Assembly: GCA_009760855.2 (NCBI GenBank)
Contig: WPIO01000001.1
Coordinates: 2,662,501-2,726,500 of the forward strand
DNA length: 64,000 bases
Origin: Cristatella mucedo
Lineage: Eukaryota > Bryozoa > Phylactolaemata > Cristatellidae
Direction: 5' to 3'
Positions 10,030-64,000 of this stretch are shown here, piece by piece. A model generated the notes under the pieces. The model did not search any database and was not told the DNA's origin. It saw nothing but the letters and a program-made list of their open reading frames with translations. The position numbers were made by a program, and so were the translations under genes. Every line of letters begins with the position of its first letter. The first letter of the stretch is position 1.

Positions 10030-13000
10030 CCAGACGCCTGTACCGCAATGGACCGCAATCCATTCTAGTTCACGTCAAATCCACCAAAAATCAGCTGCGA
10101 ACCGCTCCAAAAAGTGTGGAATATCCAACTGCGCTACACGTACAATGTATCCAGAAAATTTCTCGCGATTCCGCTCACGCGTTCTCACGAAGTCTACTGA
10201 AATAAGCTTGCAGTAGCCCAGGCCAACATCACAATCCGCCGCATTCCAACATGCAACGAAAGAAATCCTGATCAAAAAGCTCATTTTCTGATTAAATACG
10301 ACAGCACACTCTGCTTCAATTGCATTAAAAAAATTCCACTTGCATTGGCACAGCTGTTCTCGTGCAATGCCCTGCAATCGACTGCAATAGCCCGGGCCAA
10401 TACCGAAATCCACTTCAATCCACAGAATCCATCTCATGCAAAATCAAAATACATTGCGCCGAGCTCCAGTTTTTATTGCATATTAAATTGCACCGTGCTG
10501 TGTGCACACCCACGTAAAAAAATGGTGCAACCTCGCACTGTGGCAATAGGCGGCAACCGCCTAAAATGACCTGGAAAGCTATAGCAATCCACTCTATTCC
10601 ACTGCAAATCATCCTCAAATTGCCATCGAGAAGCTCTAACTGAGATTGCATATAGGACTAGACTCAGTTTAAAGTTCATCCACAAATTTTGCTTCATTGT
10701 GCACACGCGTTCTCATGCCATGAATTGCAATCGACTGCAACGACCCGGTCCCATACCACAATCGATCTCAATCCCCTGCAATCCGCCACACAGCGACAAG
10801 AAGGCGTACGCTAGAAGCTCTAATTATGATTGCATGCTGCTCTACACCTCGGTTATTGTGTACTCGCGTAACTTAACTGTAATTGCCTCTGCCATTCTGC
10901 AGCAATGCACTGCAATCGACTGCAACTGCCCGGCCAAGTACGTCATAGTGACGCAACCCGCTGAAAAACGACCAGAATACGTACACTTTAACATCTAATA
11001 GTGATGGCACATTGCTCTAATTTTTGGTTATTGTGTAATGCCACAATTTTACTACAATCGCCTCGATCATTCGGCAGCAATGCACTGCAATTGATTACAA
11101 TGGCCCGGGCCAATACCTCAATTTACAGCAATCTGATGCAAAATGCCCTGAAATTCGTTTCGCAATACTTCAATTTTAATGCATGTTACAAAAGAAACTG
11201 AATAAAGTCAACCACATTATTTTAAGCCATAGCGTTTGTTCAATCTCGGATAGTGCATGGCAATCTACGGTAACGACTCGGCTCGAAGCAGCAATCCACT
11301 ACAATCCGTGGCAAGTTGACACTAAACTGGCTGCACGAAGTGCAGATTGTCATCGCATTACACATTTCTTCGTGCTAAAAGTGAAATCGTAGGATTTTCA
11401 AGCTATTTTGGACGTTAATTGTCAACAATGCACGGCAATTGACAACAATAACAGGGACCAAAACCGAAATCCATGGCAAATCGACGAGAAATCGGCTGCA
11501 CTAAGCCCCAATTCTCATTCCACGTAACATCTCACTGCGTGTACACATACATTCAATCCTTTTAACCAGCTCTGACCGTTCAATCTTGGGCAATGCATGG
11601 CAACAGACGGCAATGGCCCGGGAAAATACGGCAATCCATTATGGTCTATCGCGAATCACTGGAAAGTGGCTGAGCCAAGATCAATTATCTTACCTGTCAC
11701 AGCCCACTGTGTTAAAAGTGCAATGAAATCCTTTCAACCAATCGCGAGCAATGAACGGCAATCGATAGCGATGTCCTGGGCCAATATCCCAATTCCCGGC
11801 AAATTGATAAGAAATTGGCAGCTCGGAAGCCTCAATCGTCATTGCATATAAGATTACGCTGCGTACAAAGTAAAACCGTGGAGTTTACGAGATGCTTTGT
11901 CGGTTAGCTGTCAGCAATACACGGCAATCAACAGCAATGGTAGGGGCCGATAACAAAATCGGTGGAAAATTGACAAGATTGGCTGCAATAAACTGCAGCT
12001 ATCATTCCACGTAACAGTTACCTGTGTGCGCTCATAATTTTTACCAATAGTTCTCGGTCAATCGACGGCAATGACCCGGCGAAACACGCCCGTTCATTAC
12101 GGACAGTTACAAATGGACCGACTGCTTACTGGCCTACCAGCATGTGCGATCAGGCGATTGCAGCTGGTGCAAAACTCAGCAGCTAGGCTTGTCTCTCGTG
12201 AGCGTCGCAGTTGCCACATTACTCCACTTCTCGCCGACCTGCACTGGCTACCAGTCAAGCAACGGATTGACTTCAAGGTTTTGTCCCTCACTTTAAGGTC
12301 CCTTCATTCTATGGCTCCAGCCTATCTGTCAGATATACTACCCCATCAGGCTTAGCATCGTACCACCCGCTTTTCGGAATCCAACAGTCGACAAATACCT
12401 CATACAAACCTTAAATCCTTTGGAGACCGTGCATTTAGTTCATATGCTCCCAATGCCTGGAACTCCCTCCCGACCTGCGTCAGAACATCCCCTGACCTGA
12501 CCACATTTAAAAGGAACCTAAAAACACACCTATTTAGGACAGCATTTAGTGGGTCCCTGTTATTCGTCCTTGATGTGCTTATGGGTGCTGACACTGTGCA
12601 TGGTGCCACTAACCACATTTGCATGCTGACCCTGTGCATGTCACCCCTAACCATATTATTCATTTCGTTTGTTTTTTCAAGCATGATTTTACTTACCATT
12701 CAATTGCATTTCACTTTACAGCAAATGTAAAGCGCCTAGAGAGAGATTAAGTTCTCTGAGGGTGCTTTATCAAGTGAATTATTATTATTATTATTACAGT
12801 GGAGAGAAGCTCAAACTTTTCTTGCGTATTGCACTACACTGCATTAAAAGTGCAGCCACACCCTTTTATTCAATCGACAAAGGCACAATCGAGGGCAATG
12901 CACGGCAACCGACGACAATGGCCCGGTCTCTGCAGCAATCTGGTTCAAATTTGCTTGAAATTGGCTATTTGAATTTGTAATTATCCTACCACATAACGCT

Positions 13001-13260
13001 CACTGTGGGCGCACATGCTGTCCTTTTTCGCGTTCAACCTTGAGCAATCCGCGGCAATCGACGGCAATTGCCCGAGACAATACAGCAACATATAATTTTC
13101 TGCTACAATTACAAAGCTGGTGGGAGAACATCACATTTTTTCTTGCGTAGAAGTGTGCAGTATTAAAAGTGCAAACCACATCCTATCAACCAATCTTGAA
13201 CGTACATGCGAGGGCAATGCCGGCAATGCGCGGCAACGGCCTGGGAAAATACTGAAATCT
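10030..13260 (+). repeat. Degenerate tandem satellite, monomer about 135-180 bp
   Basis: A box of spaced CAAT words followed by a GGCCCGGGCCAAT-like segment recurs near 10365, 10728, 10903, 11078, 11261, 11426, 11591, 11759, 11914, 12059, 12896, 13045 and 13215. A second shared segment reads like ATTAAAAGTGCA..CAC or CACGTAACA..CACTGTG. Spacing is about 135-180 bp, except for a 360-bp step that suggests one missed unit and the gap opened by the LINE at 12112-12797. Monomers are strongly diverged, so the array is old or degenerating. Confidence 0.75.
12112..12797 (+). mobile_element. 5'-truncated L2/CR1-like LINE inserted in the satellite
   Basis: The insertion opens in the last part of a reverse-transcriptase ORF: a frame ending at 12355 carries RLQLVQNSAARLV, HITPLLADLHWLPV and APAYLSDIL, the hallmark C-terminal segment of CR1/L2-clade retrotransposons. 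It then runs through the 3' UTR to a stem-loop (AAGCGCC ... GGTGCTTT) and an (ATT)n tail. The frame is short and followed by more decayed coding sequence, so the copy is dead. It sits inside one satellite monomer. Confidence 0.85.
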
Positions 13261-13464
13261 ATCCGTCGTAAGTGTACACACTCAACTCAAGTCGTGAGAC
13301 CAGGGGTATGGATTTTGCGATCCTACCAGGTGAGGGGGAGCTTGTCATTTGCATAAGTGCGAGTGCTCGCAGCGATATGAAATTTGGTGGACAGATAAAT
13401 TTGAACGTGTACTACAATGTCAGCCCGAGTGGATTGCCATGGATTGCGGTAATTCGTGGCACCT

Positions 13465-14640
13465 GTCTGGCCTTTGTTGGCGGTCAGCTGAATCTTGGGG
13501 GAGGGATCGAACCGACAGGTGACCTCAGGGTGCCAATCTGCCAGTAGGGGTTCAACGAGTTACCGAAACCCACCACAATCCACTCTAAGAGAGAATCTCG
13601 GGAAATTGGAAGTGGTGGAGATCAAATTTTTAGGGAATACTGTGGTAAAAGGTTGTTTTAATGTACCCAACAAATAAATGGCAAGCCATTAAGCTCACAG
13701 CTAATGCATATGGGCACTATTGATTGCACCTGCTGCTTTTGCTATTGTAATTAGCGCAACAGTGCAGCATAGGCCACTAATGTATGCCCCACCTGCAGCA
13801 GGTGGTTGGGCAATTGACTCAATTGGTCTCAGGCCTCTGATGTGAGGATTTGGTGCACTCCCCCATCTTCGGTGAGTCAGCCGGCTGGTATATGTACCCG
13901 CTGAGGGAAGAAAGATGGAGTCTCGTTTATTGTTCCCGTCCACACTGTGTCTCCGTGAGACTCCATAAGAAGAACCACAGCCGGAGCCACTGTCATTGAA
14001 CAGCACCAAATACTAAGGCTACTACTGCTGAGGAGCAGCCGGCCATCTGATACAGAGAAAGGTGTGGGATTCTGGTCCTTGGGGGGACATGACCCACTTG
14101 GCCCCGTATACAACAGTGATGGCGCTTTAACCCTTCTCGCTTATTTGCACGAAGTCAGTGCAGCTATTCAAGGAGAGCTGAATTGTGGGTGACTTTGGAG
14201 GATTTTCCAAGTAGCCTGCTCCAGAATTCAGTCCACTAGAATTTCTGTGCGAAAGCCCAAAAGCGTTGGATAGCAGTTGCGGTCAATCTTGATAATGATC
14301 CAGTGACATCACAGCACTCGCTTCTCTTGACACAAAATTAACTCACGATTCAACGCTGAAGATTTCGAGAGATACGCAGGCTGTCGTCTCTGTCCTAAGT
14401 GGCTGCAAATAATGAGAACTAGAAAATTACAAGGTATCAATAGAAAATCCCAAGGAACACGTCAGCGATGTCCTCCCTAGCAGTCTTTTGGGCTCGGGCC
14501 ACTCCACGTCACCAGCTGCTAAAGTTCACTCTATACACTTAATACGCTACACTATATACGCTTAAACAGAACATGGGATACTCTGGTACCTTATTAACAC
14601 CCAAGCAAGCTTTTTCGAACGAGCAGCATCAAGCTAGCAC
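13465..14640. other. Non-coding, with another TIR-like end at 13548
   Basis: No gene is recognisable. At 13548 a direct copy of the element end occurs (GGGTTCAACGAGTTACC, then ACAATCCACTC further on), perhaps the left end of another degraded relative. The rest shows nothing I can name. Confidence 0.45.
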
Positions 14641-14656
14641 AGTGACTGCCGATCGA

Positions 14657-14790
14657 AAAATAATAATAATAATAATGATGCATTTTATATAGCACCCCCA
14701 GATAACTCAAATGTCTTTCTTTCTAGGCAATTCACATTTGCAGCAAAGGAAGCAAGATTGAATGGTTAATGGTAACATGTTCGATAAGCA
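14657..14790 (-). repeat. 3'-end fragment of the L2/CR1-like LINE
   Basis: An (AAT)n tract is followed by a diverged stem-loop region (GATAACTCAAATGTC, TTTCTAGGC), then GCAGCAAAGGAAGC and the start of the 3' UTR shared with the other copies. Confidence 0.7.
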
Positions 14791-15309
14791 ACAAGGATAA
14801 CATAGCTAGGGGTTGTGGTTTCGTTTATGCATACCCCAGCGTATGACAGTGCCGGGCCTAAATGTTGTTATATGCCAGTAGGACCCCCAACCACCGACTA
14901 GCCTATCAGAGAGCAGCTAGGCATTAGCAACAACGCTAACGAATCAGAGCGGAGCGTTCCGGTACTGCAGACGACATCAAATGAACGTCTGCAGGAGGGC
15001 AGTGGCGCTTCTGCCGGCTCGGTGCGTAGTCGAATAAACTGGCGGTGTTGCTCGTCGGCTGGTGTTTTGTGCAGTGTGTGATGGCAACCAAATTACAGGG
15101 GTGAACTGCACAAGGTCGGCATGCAAGTTTGGATAGTGGCAGTACTCACAGTGTCTGCTGGCATCCCGTAAGAGTCGCTGAGTACGCTCAAATACCTTGT
15201 ACATGTAGCGAATAGATTTAAAATGCGTCGTGCGGCTATCCTGAACAGCAATCTTGGTCGATCCGGCTAATTACCATATAATTTAGGAACATGGTCACGT
15301 GGTTTGGTT

Positions 15310-15398
15310 TAGTTTTTGCTGATTCCATTAAAGCGCCTAGAAAGAGATTAAGTTATCTGGGGGCGCTTTATCAAGTGCATTATTATTATAATGATTAC
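15310..15398 (+). repeat. 3'-end fragment of the L2/CR1-like LINE
   Basis: AAAGCGCCTAGAAAGAG, GGGGGCGCTTTATCAAGTG and an (ATT)n tail form the LINE 3' end in plus orientation. Confidence 0.8.
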
Positions 15399-15399
15399 C

Positions 15400-17867
15400 T
15401 CAGACTATCGTGCTGACAATTGTTGCAGTCTGCCATTACGAAAAGCCTTAAATAACCAAATTTCTGTCATCGTCCGAAAGACACGATCTGGTTGGAGCTC
15501 AAATTCTCTCGACTCCTGCCCTGTGAAATGAATAGTGTGAAGTACAAGGGCTTCTGTCCCTCTCATGAGGCTTTAGATCAGGGACCCAGGGCAAGGTCAG
15601 GTTAACTGCCTAAGATGAAGAGTAAGGGTATCGTGGGAGCGAGAGAGGCGCGATGAGACAGACGCATACCGGCAGCGCCTGTGGTGTCACAAACAAGTGC
15701 ACGAAGGCATTTTACAGAATGGTAGGTGCCACTGAAACGAGTGAGACAGTAGTTCGAGCAGCTTACAATAGCACAATGAGCTCAGCCGTGACGTTAGCGG
15801 CCATTTAGCACACAATCCAATCAGAGGTTCGAGGGAGAACTCAGAATTTGTATCCTGCTTGGTACAGGGATTCTAGGAAAAATAAAACCAGTATTTCTGC
15901 AATGAACCCAAAGAGCTCCCAGTAAGTGCCTTGCCACGAATGCATGCAGCAAATCCACACTATTCACCAACATGTTTTATTTTTAGGTCCGATAAATTTA
16001 CTTATTTTCCCTAATACTGCAGGTACAGCAAGTGATGAACCAGGCCAAGGGCCTTTGCCCCCAACTTACGTCTTACGTTTCACGCCACCGAGTTCACGTC
16101 GAATAAACACGATTAATAACGACAATTATGCACTATAACTTACCATAGCCGGCAGCTCTTACCTTCAACACGAATATCTTTCGAATGCTGCCCCCTTGAT
16201 AAAAACCCTGACTCCACTTCTGGATACAGCCAAGGCCAAAAGTCCGGCATTAGATACATTTTCACATCTTTCGTATCAACCGCGATTTTCGTGCTTAATC
16301 ACACTACATATCATACAGCAATCAAACTCAATCAAATCGTCATACAACCATATAACGGCTAAGCATTTAGTTCCTCTACCTTTATTGTTGATCGTTAGAC
16401 GATGTCGACGACATATGCTAATGATCAGTCGGGTCAATGCATCAATAAATAACAATGACGAATAGCATCCTCATTAATACACCCAGCAATACAAATAGCA
16501 ATCGAAATAAAGGAGCCCCTAATCCTGCAGCTTTGCAGTTTGGTTCGGGCTGCTTAGGTGCATAGATACCGGCATTTCCTGTCATGGGTTCAAGATGCAT
16601 TTTGCTAAGTCTGCTGCCAATTTGTAAATTAAATGGCAAAGAAGTACCTGCTAAGATGTGCAAGGCCCACAGGGAATATATCGGTACACCTGTCTCGGGG
16701 ATCAGGTCAAAGGGTGGAGCTCTCTCCTTTCGCACGTGAGAGCTGCAAGAAAGCTCTGGACGGTAATAGGAAAAATTGTAGGTTATAACATGGTTAGTCA
16801 CGAGTATTATTGAAAATGGTAGAATAGCTTTTTAATTCATAATCGATTTACTCTACTCATTTACGCAGCACGTTACAGAGGAGAGAAAAAGAGCAGTGCA
16901 GTTTCCAAGCCAAAGAACTTACTTAGTAGGAACCCCTAGCAACCAGTCGAAGCAACAACTTCTCTGTGGTGGACCCTTCGAAGCACTGGACTGACAGTAA
17001 CGAGCATGCTATCACATTTTCCAGACTTTCCTTCATCGGTCGCCCCGGTGTCATGCTGCCCTTAGCTGCCCCTACCCACTCCCCAGAAGAGAGAGCAGCC
17101 GGCTTCTGAAGTGAGCATGCAGCAAGTCAGACAGCAAGGAAGACAGCTAGAACCAGATGAGCATTTTAGATGTGGAGCTGAGGAGGAAAAACGCTTAGTA
17201 GCCCAAATAAAAAAGAGGCTCACCACTAGATAGTCATGAGTCGTAAGATCAACCATTATAATGCTTTCCACTACAATTCAGCCGATCGATAAGCCATGAA
17301 ATATAACACGCGCAGATCAGGGCCTCATTGTATTAAATCCGTAAAAAATATGGTAGCCAAGCGACCAGCGAGCACCATGAAGACACTTCAGCAGATTAAA
17401 AGGATTATGCCCATGACCTGCCATTAGCAAAAAGTGAGTCCATAAAAAGTCGCATTCTGCGTCACAGGAAAAGGTTAGCTAGCTAAATGCAAAATTCCCC
17501 ACGGGCATCTAAACGGCCTAGTGTAAATCGAACAGGACACACACACTACTGAATTGAGCCTGGACTGCAACATAGCAGATGTGAGCACTTCTGGTCTCAA
17601 CAGCATTAAACCAACCTTGCCATCGACATTCACTAGCATCAACAATTAGATGGCAAGGTCCAACACAGCAGCTGGTATGTCAAGACCATAGTCGGTGCAT
17701 CGGGAGATGAGGGAACAACGACATGCACACTTGGAACAATATCCCTGTAAAAAAAGACAACTGTCTTCTTTCTCTTTAAGCTTGCACAAGATCAAAGACG
17801 TACTGCACTGGTAGTCTCCATAACAGCAAGGCTTATGGTATGCAAGGACTCTTTCCGAGCTGCAACT
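15400..17867. other. Non-coding downstream region, presumed sacsin 3' UTR in part
   Basis: No gene is recognisable on either strand. Minus-strand AATAAA signals lie at 16386-16381 and 15982-15977, about 1.5 and 1.9 kb beyond the sacsin stop codon; either could serve for polyadenylation, but nothing else supports a choice. The AATAAA-containing dispersed repeat recurs at 16083-16140. Confidence 0.4.
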
Positions 17868-63790
<45,923 letters not shown>

Positions 63791-64000
63791 TTGAGAACAG
63801 AGTGGAAAATGTCTTACATACATGTGTAAATTTGAATAGTGCTCGAAACAAGTAGCAAGCAAGACACTGTTACTTCTGAATAAATGCAAAAAATATTTTA
63901 ACGAGCATTTAATTAATGGAATGAGGTCAGGACGTACACAACGAATAAACCAGTGTCGATGGGTTACACGATGCTGAACTGCACCAAAGCAACGACAGAA

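Larger units (their letters stand above)
9863..13464. mobile_element. TIR-bounded non-autonomous element carrying an internal satellite array
   Basis: The left end at 9863 reads GGGTTCGACGAACTACC then GCAATCC. The right end, finishing at 13464, is its inverted counterpart: read on the minus strand it gives AGGTGCCACGAATTACC then GCAATCC. The two agree at about 18-19 of 24 positions, and both agree with the ends of the 0.8-kb element at 35478-36278. The interior is non-coding: a degenerate tandem array (see the repeat entry) plus a later LINE insertion at 12112-12797. No transposase-like frame is present, so movement would have needed enzymes from elsewhere. Target-site duplications are not obvious, so the superfamily cannot be assigned; GGG-starting ends occur in Harbinger-like elements, but this is only a hint. 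Confidence 0.55.

Noticed and set aside
10030-13260. CRISPR-like array
   Set aside because: Units are about 135-180 bp, diverged along their whole length, without identical short repeats or unique spacers, and the genome is eukaryotic.

Overview
This is a window of animal (metazoan) nuclear DNA. It has spliceosomal introns with GT/AG borders, many 5'-truncated LINEs, tRNA-derived SINEs, long dinucleotide microsatellites and a decayed Maverick/Polinton-like DNA polymerase. It contains no bacterial operon, rRNA gene, free-standing tRNA gene or CRISPR array. The species cannot be named from the sequence. An intact sacsin gene with a J domain and a HEPN domain points to an invertebrate outside the fly and nematode lineages, where sacsin is generally reported as absent (family knowledge, not a search).

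The dominant feature, about 17.9 to 63.8 kb on the minus strand, is the 3' part of one intron-rich sacsin-like gene (SACS). Thirty exons could be placed from reading frame, splice borders and phase agreement, and one more is tentative. Together they give about 6.4 kb of coding sequence, roughly 2,130 residues. In transcription order they encode the later part of a sacsin repeat region (from the FPLR part of its Hsp90-like ATPase module), the rest of that repeat, the region before the C-terminal domains, a low-complexity linker, the J domain with its HPD motif, and the HEPN domain ending at a TAG codon at 17868-17870. The 5' part lies beyond base 64000. In the protein these pieces form a giant co-chaperone-like scaffold: the sacsin repeats are Hsp90-like, the J domain recruits Hsp70 and the HEPN domain dimerises.

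The first 4.2 kb (AT-rich) is a minus-strand pseudogene of a B-family DNA polymerase with an embedded HNH/endonuclease-VII-like zinc module. It is broken by three in-frame stops and about four frameshifts. A small intact 55-residue ORF lies just downstream of it. From 4.3 to 9.8 kb the DNA is GC-richer and essentially non-coding, with an LTR-like stretch and some duplications. From 9.86 to 13.46 kb lies a non-coding element bounded by about 24-bp terminal inverted repeats and filled with a degenerate tandem array of about 135-180-bp monomers, split by one later LINE insertion. An 0.8-kb relative with matching ends sits inside a sacsin intron at 35.48-36.28 kb. From 13.5 to 17.9 kb I see only repeat fragments and the presumed 3' UTR of the sacsin gene.

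The most interesting observations are: the TIR-bounded element that has grown an internal satellite, with CAAT boxes at helical-turn spacing; a splice donor that has to lie inside a (GT)n microsatellite; one exon whose acceptor reads GG instead of AG; a CTG-repeat tract directly behind a splice donor; and the fragmentation into some 30 exons of a region that vertebrates carry in one giant exon.
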